Assembly: GCF_001421715.1 (NCBI RefSeq)
Contig: NZ_LMKP01000045.1
Span: 87,532 to 151,531, forward strand
Length of the DNA stretch: 64,000 bases
Reading direction: 5' to 3'
DNA from: Sphingomonas sp. Leaf22
GTDB taxonomy: Bacteria; Pseudomonadota; Alphaproteobacteria; Sphingomonadales; Sphingomonadaceae
A program made the position numbers and the translations under genes. How positions within the stretch are numbered: position 1 is the stretch's first letter; each line of letters starts with the position of its first letter. The notes under the pieces were generated by a model. It ran no database searches. It was not told the origin of the DNA and saw only the letters and a list, made by a program, of their open reading frames with translations. This document shows positions 7,149-16,001 of this stretch, in pieces.

Positions 7149-8162
7149 CTAGTCGGCGGTCCGGGCAAAGGCGTCGAGGCTGGCGAGGTGGCCGGCGATC
7201 GCGGCATCGTCCATGAACGACCCGAGAAAGCTGTTGCGCGCCAGCGTCACGAGGTCCGCACGGGAGAGTTGCCGGGACCCGGCGACGGCGCGGTAGTTCG
7301 CGGCGACATAGCCGCCGAAATAGGCCGGATCATCCGAATTGATCGTCGCGCGCAGCCCGAGGGCGAGCATCCGGTCGATCGGATGATCCGCCATGTCCTT
7401 CACCACGCACAATTTGTGGTTGGATAGCGGGCAGACGGTCAGCGTCATCGCTTCGCGGGCGAGGCGGGCGGTCAGCAGCGGGTCTTCGAGCGCGCGATTG
7501 CCATGGTCGAGACGGTCGATCCGCAACAGGTCGAGCGCTTCATGGACATAAGCGGGCGGCCCTTCCTCGCCGGCATGGGCCACGCGCTTGAGACCGGCAT
7601 CGCCGGCCGCCGCAAACACCCGCGCGAATTTCGACGGCGGATGGCCGACTTCCGAGGAATCGAGCCCGACGCCATCGATGCGGTCGAGCCACTTCTCCGC
7701 CTGCGCGAACGTGGCGAAGGCGGCGTCCTCGTCGAGGTGACGCAGGAAGCACAGGATCAGCTTCGACGTCAGGCCATGGCGTTCCTGCGCGCGGGTCATG
7801 CCGGCGAGCAGTCCCTCCATCACCACGTCGAACGGGATACCGCGATCGGTATGGGTTTGCGGATCGAAGAAGATTTCGGAATGCACCACGCCATCAGCCG
7901 CCGCCCGGTCGAAATAGGCGACCGCGAGGTCGTGGAAATCCTCGGCGGTGTGCAAGACGTCGGCACCGGCATAATAGATGTCGAGAAAGTCCTGCAGGTT
8001 GGAAAAGGCATAGGCGGCGCGGACCTCGTCCACCGAACGGAACGGGATGTCGACGTGGTTCCGCCGGGCAAGGTCGAACATCAGTTCCGGTTCGAGACTG
8101 CCCTCGATATGCAGATGCAGTTCGGCCTTGGGCAGGGCGGTGATGAAATCGTCATCGGTCAT
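7149..8162 (-). CDS. Adenine deaminase (adenosine deaminase family)
   Basis: Cytoplasmic zinc amidohydrolase that should convert adenine to hypoxanthine plus ammonia. The N-terminal LPKAELHLHIEGSLEPELMF, with IEG rather than LDG, is the signature of the adenine-specific branch (Pseudomonas PA0148, yeast Aah1) within the adenosine deaminase family. Further metal and catalytic motifs are HAGEEG, LDHGNRALEDP, VCPLSNHKL and TINSDDPAYFGG. I chose the ATG at 8162, preceded by GGAG nine bases away; the ATG at 8177 has no ribosome site. It belongs to the purine region: its product hypoxanthine is a substrate of the xanthine dehydrogenase at 19397-23115. Adenosine as substrate cannot be excluded. Confidence 0.87.
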   Translation of the reverse strand: MTDDDFITALPKAELHLHIEGSLEPELMFDLARRNHVDIPFRSVDEVRAAYAFSNLQDFLDIYYAGADVLHTAEDFHDLAVAYFDRAAADGVVHSEIFFDPQTHTDRGIPFDVVMEGLLAGMTRAQERHGLTSKLILCFLRHLDEDAAFATFAQAEKWLDRIDGVGLDSSEVGHPPSKFARVFAAAGDAGLKRVAHAGEEGPPAYVHEALDLLRIDRLDHGNRALEDPLLTARLAREAMTLTVCPLSNHKLCVVKDMADHPIDRMLALGLRATINSDDPAYFGGYVAANYRAVAGSRQLSRADLVTLARNSFLGSFMDDAAIAGHLASLDAFARTAD

Positions 8163-8177
8163 GCGGGCAGGCTCCAT

Positions 8178-8220
8178 CGATTGCGCATCGTGGCGCGATG
8201 TTGCCCACCATGCGCAATCG
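8178..8220. promoter_or_regulatory. Inverted repeat in the adenine deaminase leader
   Basis: Arms 8178-8193 and 8205-8220 (CGATTGCGCATCGTGG against CCACCATGCGCAATCG) match at 15 of 16 positions with an 11-base loop. It sits 16 bases upstream of the deaminase start, between divergent purine genes, so it may be an operator or a leader hairpin. Confidence 0.5.
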
Positions 8221-8395
8221 CCGCCGCCGGCGATAGCCTCCCGACCCCAAATTCTGCCGGCGATCGGCCGGATGCGGCACCCCGGCGGCGAGCGATGCCT
8301 TTTCTCGATCGCTTCGTGCCAGAAACGGCGCTGGTGGCGGGCGGTTCGATGTCGATACCATGACCGTCATCGATCAGTGGACGGAGACCCACCCC

Positions 8396-9802
8396 ATGCA
8401 ATCGGCGACGACGGAGTTGCCCCTCGCGGGGAAAGGGCTGGCCGATGCGGCGTTCGTGCCGGCGGATGACCGGATGGCGGACGGCGTCGACGCGGTATTG
8501 CCCGCCCGGCGGCTGGTGCCGCTGGCGCTCCAGCACGTGCTGGTCATGTATGCCGGGGCGGTCGCCGTGCCGCTGGTGGTCGGTCGCGCGCTCGACCTGC
8601 CGCCCGCGCAATTGGGGCTGCTCATCAGCGCCGATCTGGTCGCCTGCGGCTTTGCCACGTTGATCCAGACGCTGGGCTTGCCCAGGGTCGGCATCCGCCT
8701 GCCGATCGTGATGGGGGTGACCTTTGCGTCGATCAGCCCGATGCTGGCGATGATCGCCACCGGCCATGCCGAAGGATCGCCGCCCGAGACGGTGCTGCGC
8801 GGTATCTACGGGGCGGTCATCATCGCCGGGCTGTTCGGGTTCCTGATCGCGCCGTTCGTCGGCCGGGTGTCGCGCCTGTTTCCGCCGGCGGTGACCGGGA
8901 CGGTGATCCTGTCGATCGGATTGAGCCTGATGCGGGTCGGGATCAACTGGACGGCGGGCGGACAGCCGACCGATCCCGGATATGGCGCACCGGCGCATCT
9001 GCTGCTCGCGCTGCTGACGCTCGGCGTCGTGCTGTGCCTGATGCGGTTCGGGCATGGCCTGTTGCGCAGCGGTGCGGTGCTCGTCGGGACGGTCGCGGGG
9101 ACGGCCGTTGCCGGGGCGATGGGGCATGTCGATCTGACGCCGGTCCGCGATGCGCCATGGTTCGCGCTGGTGCGTCCGTTCCAGTTCGGATGGCCGACCT
9201 TCGAAGTACCGGCGTCGATCGCGATGTGCCTCGTCATGATGACGGTGATGATCGAATCCTTCGGCATGTTCATGGCGGCGGGGCAGATGGTCGGGCGGCC
9301 GGTCGATCGCGGGCAGATGGTGCGCGGGCTGCGCGGCGACGCGGCGGGCACGCTGCTGGGCGGGGTGTTCAATACCTTTCCCTACACCTCGTTCGCGCAG
9401 AATATCGGGCTGTTGAGCATCACCGGCGTGCGGTCGCGCTTCGTTTGTGCAGGGGCGGGGGTCATCCTGCTCGCGCTCGGGCTATGCCCGAAGCTGGCGG
9501 CGCTGGTCGCGGCGGTGCCCTTGCCGGTGCTGGGCGGCGCGGCGCTGGTCATGTTCGGGATGATCGCGGCGACCGGCATTCGCATTCTGGGGTCGGTCGA
9601 TCTGACCTTCGAACGGCTGGTCACCGTCGCGGTATCGATCGCCGTCGGGTTGATCCCGGTCTTGTCCGACCGGTTCTTTCAGGCGATGCCGACCGCGCTC
9701 GCGCCGTTGCTGCATTCGGGCATCGTGCTGGCGTCGATCAGCGCGGTCGGGCTCAATGCCTTTTTCAGCGGGCGGTCGAGTAGCGACGATCCGATGGCGT
9801 GA
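8396..9802 (+). CDS. NCS2 purine permease (xanthine/urate type)
   Basis: Inner-membrane nucleobase:cation symporter of the NCS2 family (uracil-xanthine permease branch), predicted to import xanthine or urate. It shows PLALQHVLVMYAGAVAVPL at the start of TM1 and the family signature FNTFPYTSFAQNIGLLSITG followed by VRSR. Long hydrophobic segments fit 12-14 helices. The ATG at 8396 has GGAG nine bases upstream; an in-frame ATG at 8360 lacks one. It ends three bases before the convergent 8-oxoguanine deaminase stop. The gene is divergent from adenine deaminase. Among the NCS2 proteins this branch usually carries oxidised purines, whereas the permease at 23120 is of the hypoxanthine/guanine branch. 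Confidence 0.88.
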   Translation: MQSATTELPLAGKGLADAAFVPADDRMADGVDAVLPARRLVPLALQHVLVMYAGAVAVPLVVGRALDLPPAQLGLLISADLVACGFATLIQTLGLPRVGIRLPIVMGVTFASISPMLAMIATGHAEGSPPETVLRGIYGAVIIAGLFGFLIAPFVGRVSRLFPPAVTGTVILSIGLSLMRVGINWTAGGQPTDPGYGAPAHLLLALLTLGVVLCLMRFGHGLLRSGAVLVGTVAGTAVAGAMGHVDLTPVRDAPWFALVRPFQFGWPTFEVPASIAMCLVMMTVMIESFGMFMAAGQMVGRPVDRGQMVRGLRGDAAGTLLGGVFNTFPYTSFAQNIGLLSITGVRSRFVCAGAGVILLALGLCPKLAALVAAVPLPVLGGAALVMFGMIAATGIRILGSVDLTFERLVTVAVSIAVGLIPVLSDRFFQAMPTALAPLLHSGIVLASISAVGLNAFFSGRSSSDDPMA

Positions 9803-9805
9803 CGA

Positions 9806-11164
9806 TCAGGTGGCGCGGAGCCGCGCGATCGACCGGCGCGCGTCGGCGAGGATCGCGGACAGCGGCGCGCTGCGCAATTCGCCACCCGCTACGATGGTCC
9901 GCCCCTCGACGATCAGGTCGCGGACGCCGGCGGGCGGGCAGAGCACCAGCCCGGCCACCATGTCCCACGCGCCGGTATTCGACGCGCTCGCCACGTCCCA
10001 CACCGCCAGATCCGCGCGCCGGCCGACGGTCAGTGCGCCGCAGTCGTCGCGTCCGAGCATCTCCGCCCCGCCGCGCGTCGCGAGCCGCAGCGCGGCGCGT
10101 GGGCATAAAGCGTCGGCACCGCCGACGACGCGCTGGAGCAGCAGCGCCTGCCGCGCCTCCTGCAACAGATTTCCGCTGTCGTTGGAGGCCGATCCGTCGA
10201 CGCCCAGTCCCAGCGGCACGCCCGCCGCCAGCATCCGCTGTATCGGCGCGATCCCCGCGCCCAGTCGACAGTTCGAGCAGGGGCAGTGCGCGACACCGGT
10301 GCCGGTCGCGGCGAACAGCGCGATCTCGTCGGCGTCGAGCTTGACGCCGTGCGCCATCCACACGTCCGGCCCGGTCCAGCCCAGCCGTTCGGCATAGACG
10401 CCCGGCCGGCAGCCGAACCGTTCGAGCGAGAAGGCGACGTCGTCATCGTCCTCCGCCAGGTGGGTGTGCAGCATCACGCCCTTGTCGCGCGCGAGCAGTG
10501 CCGCGTCGCGCATCAGCCCCTCGCTGACCGAAAAGGGCGAACAGGGCGCGACGCCGATGCGGACCATCGCGCCGGGGGCCGGGTCGTGGAACCGGTCGAT
10601 CACGCGGATGGTGTCTGCAAGGATCGCGGGTTCGCGCTCGACCATCGCGTCGGGCGGCAGGCCGCCGGCGCTTTCGCCGACGCTCATGCTGCCGCGGGTG
10701 GGATGGAAGCGCAGCCCGATATCGTCGGCGGCGGCGATCGTGTCGTCGAGGGTGACGCCGTTCGGGAAGAGGTAGAGATGGTCGCTGCTGAGCGTGCAGC
10801 CCGACAGCGCCAGTTCGGCGAGGCCCAGCCGGGTCGCGGCATGGACGTCGTCGGGGCGATAGCGCGCCCAGATCGGGTAGAGCCGTCGCAGCCAGCCGAA
10901 CAGCGACGCATTGGTCGCGCCGGGCACCGCGCGGGTCAGCGACTGGAACAGGTGATGGTGCGTGTTGACCAGTCCCGGCGTGACGACGCAGTCGCGCGCG
11001 TCGATCGTCCGGTCGGCGCGCTGTCGTAGCGGTGCCAGATCGGCGGTCGCGCCGATGGCGGTGATGACCCCGTCCTGCCACGCGACCGCGCCGTCGGCGA
11101 TCTCGCGACCGTCATCGTCCATGGTGACGAGCATGGCGGCCGAATGCAGGACGGTCAGGGTCAT
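9806..11164 (-). CDS. 8-oxoguanine deaminase
   Basis: Cytoplasmic zinc amidohydrolase of the group that contains Pseudomonas 8-oxoguanine deaminase and hydroxyatrazine ethylaminohydrolase. It should convert 8-oxoguanine directly to urate. Metal motifs are all present: GLVNTHHHLFQSL, MLHTHLAEDDDD, AHCPCSNCRLGAG and LGVDGSASNDSGN, the last being distinctive for this subgroup. Length (452 residues) is normal. It is the third gene of the TonB receptor - NUP - deaminase unit, beginning 10 bases after the NUP stop. The purine context makes 8-oxoguanine or another 8-oxopurine far likelier than a triazine. The product urate enters the downstream pathway without xanthine dehydrogenase. Confidence 0.87.
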   Translation of the reverse strand: MTLTVLHSAAMLVTMDDDGREIADGAVAWQDGVITAIGATADLAPLRQRADRTIDARDCVVTPGLVNTHHHLFQSLTRAVPGATNASLFGWLRRLYPIWARYRPDDVHAATRLGLAELALSGCTLSSDHLYLFPNGVTLDDTIAAADDIGLRFHPTRGSMSVGESAGGLPPDAMVEREPAILADTIRVIDRFHDPAPGAMVRIGVAPCSPFSVSEGLMRDAALLARDKGVMLHTHLAEDDDDVAFSLERFGCRPGVYAERLGWTGPDVWMAHGVKLDADEIALFAATGTGVAHCPCSNCRLGAGIAPIQRMLAAGVPLGLGVDGSASNDSGNLLQEARQALLLQRVVGGADALCPRAALRLATRGGAEMLGRDDCGALTVGRRADLAVWDVASASNTGAWDMVAGLVLCPPAGVRDLIVEGRTIVAGGELRSAPLSAILADARRSIARLRAT

Positions 11165-11174
11165 GTCGGTAGCG

Positions 11175-12278
11175 TCATTTGGGCGGCGTCTTGCCGTAGC
11201 GATCCCAATGGGCGAGCAATTCGGTCACCACCTTGTCGCCGACGCGGTACAGGCTTTCGACCGATGCGTTGAGACCGGCATAGCCTTCATTCTCGCGCAG
11301 CAGATAGTCGGCCGCGGTGACGCCGGGCGGCGGCAGGGTATAGTTGCTGCCGGTGCGCAGGACGAGGACGCGATCCTTGTCGACCCGCCCGATCCGCGAC
11401 AGATACTCGATCGCCTGCAGCGTCCCGGTTTCCTCCATCGCGCTGGTCACGAACTGCCCCTTGGCTCCCGTGAAATAGCGGGTGTGGTCGTTGGCCCAGC
11501 GATTGAGCAGGCTCCCATGCCAGAAGGTCATCGCCGAGAACTGGTCGCCGATCAGCACGAAGGGCGGCTTTCGCGCATTGGGATGGTCGGTATAGCGCGC
11601 GCGTTCGCGGGCGATGCCCGGATCGTCGGGCAACGCCACGTCGCGGGTCAGCCGATAGGCCCACTCGGTCAGGTCGGGGTTGAGCGCGAAAACCTCACCG
11701 CCATCGGTACGCGGCGGAGCGGGATCGTCCGGCCCCTTGCGATCGAGCGGGAAATAGCCGCTTTTCCAGTCCTTGGGAATTTCGCGCGCGTCGATCTCGT
11801 GCGCCAGATCGCCGTCGACGACATAGCGCGCCCATGCCGCCGAACCGATCGAGGCATCCTCCGGATCGATGCCGGCGATGCCCGCGACCAGCCAATAGGC
11901 ACGCGACAGGTCGAGCCGGGTGTCGAGCCCGAGCGCGGTGATCGCCGCCGCCGACCGTACCGATCCGACCCCGGTGACGACGCCCAGTATCTGCGTGTCC
12001 GGGTTGTAATACAGGTCGTGAAAGCCGTGGGGGAAGGGGATGCGCTGGTGCAGATTGCGCCGCGTTTTCCACAACTGGAACTCGCCGGCGGTGTCGCCTT
12101 CGTCCTTGCCGATTTCGAACATGGTCACGACGACCATCCGCACCGGCAGTGGCCGGGCGCATGGGGCGGCGATGGCGCAGAGCGGCGCGGTGACGGGGGG
12201 CTGCGCGGCGGGCGCGGCCGGTGCGGGCAAAGCGGGCGCGGCCGCAGCAAGCAACAGGCCGGTGACGAAAGCGTGCAT
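11175..12278 (-). CDS. NUP-family protein, secreted (nucleosidase-like)
   Basis: Member of the family called purine nucleoside permease (NUP). The ATG at 12278 begins a clear signal peptide (MHAFVTGLLLAAAAPALPA). After it I see no transmembrane helices, so the mature protein should be soluble and periplasmic rather than a channel. GVVTGVGSVRSAAAITALGL and FVTSAMEETGTLQAIEYLSR resemble the nucleoside phosphorylase/nucleosidase fold, where a glycine-rich loop and a ME motif contact the sugar. A role in binding or cleaving purine nucleosides in the periplasm is therefore plausible. The gene follows the TonB receptor by 57 bases and precedes 8-oxoguanine deaminase, apparently in one operon. Confidence 0.82.
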   Translation of the reverse strand: MHAFVTGLLLAAAAPALPAPAAPAAQPPVTAPLCAIAAPCARPLPVRMVVVTMFEIGKDEGDTAGEFQLWKTRRNLHQRIPFPHGFHDLYYNPDTQILGVVTGVGSVRSAAAITALGLDTRLDLSRAYWLVAGIAGIDPEDASIGSAAWARYVVDGDLAHEIDAREIPKDWKSGYFPLDRKGPDDPAPPRTDGGEVFALNPDLTEWAYRLTRDVALPDDPGIARERARYTDHPNARKPPFVLIGDQFSAMTFWHGSLLNRWANDHTRYFTGAKGQFVTSAMEETGTLQAIEYLSRIGRVDKDRVLVLRTGSNYTLPPPGVTAADYLLRENEGYAGLNASVESLYRVGDKVVTELLAHWDRYGKTPPK

Positions 12279-12334
12279 GATCGATACTCCGGCGGGCGGG
12301 GAGGGGGCGTTCGGCCCCCTCCCCGGAAACGCCA

Positions 12335-14827
12335 TCAGAATTTATAGACGGCGGACGCGAGGAAGCTGCGCGGACGTTCCGGCAGGACGATGGTGCTGCC
12401 GAACAATTCGGTGAAGTTCGCGCGGAAATAGCGGGCATTGGTCGCGTTCTTGACGACCCCGCGGAACAGCCACGGGCCGGTCTGGTACGAACTCGACAGG
12501 TCGAGCAGCGTATAGCCGGGCAGGCGCACTGCCTGCGACTGACCCGAAAATACCGAATCGACCTTCACCAGACTGCCGCTGAACGACAGGCCGTTGTCGA
12601 AGCCATAGGTCGCCGTCGCCGAATAGAGATTGGCGGGAATGCCGGCGCGGCGCGCGTCGCTGCGGCTGTTGATCGGGACCAGCCCGATCGGTTGCCCGCC
12701 CAGATGGAGCGTCGGGTTGGTGACGTTGACCAGATCGTCGATGCCGAAGAAACTGAACAGCGATCCGTTTTCCAGCCCGGTCAGGTTGACCACTTCGGTA
12801 TGGGTATAGGCGGCGGTGATGAGGAGATGACGGTCGACCGCCCAGCGCGTCTCCGCTTCCACGCCCTTCGTCTCGACCGCCTGGTTGACGGTGATCGACT
12901 GGATGTTGAAGTCGGTCCGGTTCTGTTTGTAGACCGACAGCGCCGCATACAGCGTATCGTTCAGCCAGCTCCCCTTCACGCCGCCTTCATAAAGGCGCGA
13001 GGTGGACATGAACGCCGATGCCACCGCCTCGGGCAGGACTTCGGCACCCTGGCCGACAACGATCGTCGATTGCTGCGACGCGGTTGCATAGGGGATGATG
13101 CCGAATGGCAGCTTGTACGATGCGCTCGCGGTCCACGACCAGCCATCGTCGCTGCCTTTTGCCGAATTCAGGGTCGGCACCCGGTCCATCACCGCCGCGT
13201 CGTAGCGCGACGATGCGTCGACCTTGTCATAGCGTCCGCCCAGCAGCAGATCGAGCCCGAAGGTGAAGTCGAGGTCGAACAGCCCGGCGATGCCATAGTC
13301 GGTGGTGTGGCCAAAGACCCGGTCGGTATAGCCGCAATTGCATTCGTTCGCGAGCAGCCGGTTCGATGTCGGGGTATAGCCTTGGGTCAGGTCGACCCGG
13401 TGGAAATATTCAAAGTCGAAATCGTCGCCATAGTCGAAATTGACGTAGCGGATCGACGGCGACACCTGTGCCGAGAATTTGCCGACGCTCGTCTCGATCG
13501 ATTTGGCGACCACGATCTTGTCTTCGATGACGTAGGATTTTACCCGCTGGGAAAAGCCGTAATCATTGTTGTTGATGTTCTGCGTATTGTCGAAGAACAG
13601 CTGGTTCTTGACCGTCAGATTGTCGGCACCATCGTAGGTGACGTCGTAATAGAGCGTCGTCTGCTTGTTGGTCAGCTTGTCGTTCACGCCGGTCAGCACG
13701 TCGCGGCGGCTGAGCTTGGTGGTGCCGGTGTTGACGAGGTTGAGCTGCGGATAGGTCTGGGTGAAGCAGGCGTCGGTAAAGCCGCTGGCGAACGGGCTGA
13801 AACTGCTGTTCGGGCAGGTAAAGTTGCCGAAGACCGACAGGCCGCCGGGGATCGACGCGTTGATTTCCCCCTGCGAAATCTGGCCGTCGCCGCTGGTGTC
13901 GAGCGGCTTGGCGGTGCCGGTGATGTAGGTGCCGTCATCGACCAGCTGCTGGGTCAGGCGGTTCCAGCCTCCATTTTGCTGCCCTTTGAAATTCTGATAC
14001 TGGCCGCCGAATTCGATGCGGATGCGGTCGGTCAGCTGATGGTCGAACGAGCCCTGCAAAATCGTCTGCTTCGTCGACATGTTGCGGTAATAGCTGCCCG
14101 AATCCTCGATCTCTGCATACAGGCTGTAGCCGAGATCGGCACCGAGGATGCGGGCGGGGCCGCGCACTTCGGCGCGCAGATTGTTGCGGTCCCAGCTGCC
14201 GCCGGTGTAGCTGACCTCACCGCGCGGCGCGCCGAGCAACGCGCCGCCCGCGACCCGCGCCGATTTCGGCACGAAGTTCAGGTAACCGCCGGTCTTGGAC
14301 GGGCCATAGATGGGCGAGGCGGGGCCGCGGACGATATCGATCCGGTCGGCGGCGGCGATCGGCGTCGGATAGTTGCCGGCATTGTCGAGCCGGCGGACGC
14401 CGCGGAAATAGGTTTCGCCCGGCGTGCCGCGAATGTCGAGCGCGCCGCCGACCCCGAAGAACGAGTTGGTGAAGGTGCCGGGCGACTGCGCGACCAGATC
14501 GTAGATGTCGGTGATGCCGAAGCGTTCGATCTGTTCGTCGCTGATCGTCGAGGCGGAGCGCGGCGTTTCGACCAGCGTCTTGTCGAACCCGAAGACCGAT
14601 CCGACGTCCTTGACCGGCAGCGCGTTCAGCGATCCGGTGACGACGATCTCGTTGCCGTCCTGCGGCTCCGCCTCGGCAGAAGTCGCGGTTGCCGCTATTT
14701 CCTGCGCCTGTGCCGGTGCGGCGAGAGCCGTCCCGCACAGCAGCGACAGGAGCAGCGCGGCCCCGGTGCGACGCGTCGATTTCGGATCGTTCCCGACGAT
14801 GGATACCGAACGAGCAAGCATGGTCAT
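12335..14827 (-). CDS. TonB-dependent receptor with EF-hand-like loop
   Basis: Outer-membrane TonB-dependent transporter (about 830 residues). It has a signal peptide (AALLLSLLCGTALAAPAQA), an N-terminal plug (NEIVVTGSLNALPV, then RGTPGETYFRGVRR and RGPASPIYGPSKTGGYLNF) and a beta-barrel ending in the expected aromatic residue (FLASAVYKF). It resembles siderophore-receptor-like TBDRs, but its operon with a NUP-family protein and 8-oxoguanine deaminase points to a purine nucleoside or purine polymer. The ATG at 14827 has a GGGGGG tract seven bases upstream. Residues 310-321 form a perfect EF-hand loop pattern, DTSGDGQISQGE, which is unusual for this family. It is divergent from a LysR gene. 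The substrate is inference. Confidence 0.88.
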   Translation of the reverse strand: MTMLARSVSIVGNDPKSTRRTGAALLLSLLCGTALAAPAQAQEIAATATSAEAEPQDGNEIVVTGSLNALPVKDVGSVFGFDKTLVETPRSASTISDEQIERFGITDIYDLVAQSPGTFTNSFFGVGGALDIRGTPGETYFRGVRRLDNAGNYPTPIAAADRIDIVRGPASPIYGPSKTGGYLNFVPKSARVAGGALLGAPRGEVSYTGGSWDRNNLRAEVRGPARILGADLGYSLYAEIEDSGSYYRNMSTKQTILQGSFDHQLTDRIRIEFGGQYQNFKGQQNGGWNRLTQQLVDDGTYITGTAKPLDTSGDGQISQGEINASIPGGLSVFGNFTCPNSSFSPFASGFTDACFTQTYPQLNLVNTGTTKLSRRDVLTGVNDKLTNKQTTLYYDVTYDGADNLTVKNQLFFDNTQNINNNDYGFSQRVKSYVIEDKIVVAKSIETSVGKFSAQVSPSIRYVNFDYGDDFDFEYFHRVDLTQGYTPTSNRLLANECNCGYTDRVFGHTTDYGIAGLFDLDFTFGLDLLLGGRYDKVDASSRYDAAVMDRVPTLNSAKGSDDGWSWTASASYKLPFGIIPYATASQQSTIVVGQGAEVLPEAVASAFMSTSRLYEGGVKGSWLNDTLYAALSVYKQNRTDFNIQSITVNQAVETKGVEAETRWAVDRHLLITAAYTHTEVVNLTGLENGSLFSFFGIDDLVNVTNPTLHLGGQPIGLVPINSRSDARRAGIPANLYSATATYGFDNGLSFSGSLVKVDSVFSGQSQAVRLPGYTLLDLSSSYQTGPWLFRGVVKNATNARYFRANFTELFGSTIVLPERPRSFLASAVYKF
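13865..13900 (-). other. EF-hand-like Ca2+ loop in the TonB receptor
   Basis: Twelve codons encode D-T-S-G-D-G-Q-I-S-Q-G-E. Positions 1, 3, 5, 6, 8, 9 and 12 (D, S, D, G, I, S, E) match the canonical EF-hand calcium loop. No second EF-hand is seen nearby. Calcium binding is predicted from pattern only. Confidence 0.7.
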
Positions 14828-15003
14828 GGTCAGCCCCCCTGTGACGTCCGATCGGTTCCCCCGGACCGGTCCGTCGCTGTTGTTCCCCGCCTCTCCCGGC
14901 ATGTGCGCGGCGTTGTCCGCCGTCGTCGCCAGCCCGTTTCGAACGGGCAGCCAGACGGCGTCCGCGTCACAATTCTGACTTCATAATTGACGTACGGGGG
15001 GCG

Positions 15004-15027
15004 ATCGTTGCATTCAAACGCAATGAT
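15004..15027. promoter_or_regulatory. Dyad upstream of the LysR gene
   Basis: ATCGTTGC, eight bases, GCAATGAT: the arms match at 7 of 8 positions. It lies between the divergent TonB receptor and LysR genes and overlaps the left end of the shared 36-bp motif. Dyads of this size are typical LysR recognition sites. Confidence 0.5.
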
Positions 15028-15056
15028 GACGACGATCCGTTGCAAAAATTAGCGCA
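15021..15056 (+). promoter_or_regulatory. Shared purine-region motif, copy 1
   Basis: Composite CAATGAT, ten bases, CGTTGCAAAAATTAGCGCA. The same arrangement recurs at 24533-24568 with identical spacing and one difference in the 26 defined positions. The right end is the first base of the LysR start codon, so a bound protein would block or control LysR expression as well as the divergent TonB receptor operon. Confidence 0.7.
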
Positions 15057-15973
15057 TGCCAGCCCTATCGCGGTTCATCCGGTATTTCATGGCGGTGGGG
15101 CGGCTCGGGTCGATCCGGCGCGCCGCCGATGAACTGTCGGTATCGGCGTCGGCGATCGATCGGCAGATCCTGAATGCCGAAGCGCGGCTGGGCGTGCAGT
15201 TGTTCGAACGCCTGCCGACCGGGCTCCGGCTGACGGCGGCGGGCGAGGTCATGATGTCGGCGGGCGGTCGCTGGCAAAAGCAGCTGGGCGACACGCTGTC
15301 GCAGATCGAGGATCTGCGCGGGCTGAAGCGCGGCCATGTCGACATCGCGGTGATCGATGCGCTTGCAAAAGGGTATATGCCCGCCGCGATCCATGCGATC
15401 CAGCAAAGCCATCCCGGCATCACCATCGGCGTACAGGTGCTGGGCAACGAGCAGGTGCGCCGTGCCATCGCCGCCAACGACGTCGATTTCGGTATCCTGT
15501 TCGACCCGCAATCCTATCGCGAGCTGACGGTGCGCGCCTTTGTCGATGTCGTGCTGGGGGTCGTCTCGCCGCCCGACCATCCGCTGGCGCAGCGGTCGGA
15601 CGTCCGCTTCTCCGACTGCGACGGCGAGTCCGTGATCCTGCCTGCCGCCCCGCTGGCGGTGCATCAGCAGGTCGACGTGCTGCAGGCGACGTCGGGCGTC
15701 TCGCTCCACCGCCGGGTGACGTCCGACAATATTCAGATGATCGCCTCGCTGATCCAGGAGGGGGGCAGCGTGGGCATCCTCACCTCGCTGGACGTGTCGA
15801 CCGAGGTTCGTGCCGGCACGCTGGCCTTCACCCGCATCGTCGACAAGGTGCTGCGACCGATGACGCTGGCGCTGTGCACCGCGACCGCACGCACCCCGTC
15901 CTATGCCGCCACGATGGTGTTGCGCGAGATCGAGGCGGGGTTCACCCAGTTCGCCTATATTCCGCCGGCGTAG
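15056..15973 (+). CDS. LysR-family regulator of the purine region
   Basis: LysR-type transcriptional regulator (305 residues). The N-terminal winged helix-turn-helix is clear (GSIRRAADELSVSASAIDRQ), followed by the linker helix and a full periplasmic-binding-protein-like effector domain (GHVDIAVIDALAKGYMPAAI, DFGILFDPQSY, GGSVGILTSLDVSTEV). It is divergent from the TonB receptor - NUP - deaminase operon and should control it, probably in response to a purine or a catabolite. The shared motif at 15021-15056 abuts its start codon, suggesting autoregulation. The effector cannot be read from the sequence. Confidence 0.9.
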   Translation: MPALSRFIRYFMAVGRLGSIRRAADELSVSASAIDRQILNAEARLGVQLFERLPTGLRLTAAGEVMMSAGGRWQKQLGDTLSQIEDLRGLKRGHVDIAVIDALAKGYMPAAIHAIQQSHPGITIGVQVLGNEQVRRAIAANDVDFGILFDPQSYRELTVRAFVDVVLGVVSPPDHPLAQRSDVRFSDCDGESVILPAAPLAVHQQVDVLQATSGVSLHRRVTSDNIQMIASLIQEGGSVGILTSLDVSTEVRAGTLAFTRIVDKVLRPMTLALCTATARTPSYAATMVLREIEAGFTQFAYIPPA

Positions 15974-16001
15974 GGCCGAGCGACGTTCGGTAAGGTTTCG
16001 A

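Noticed and set aside
9806..11164. Triazine (atrazine) degradation locus, suggested by hydrolases of the AtzB/AtzE type
   Set aside because: No triazine ring-cleavage genes; neighbours are purine enzymes and the subgroup motifs fit 8-oxoguanine deaminase and oxalurate hydrolysis.
12692..14986. 764-residue open frame antisense to the first TonB receptor
   Set aside because: Low-complexity, Arg/Val/Gly/Asp-rich with no family motif; a GC-skew shadow of the receptor gene.
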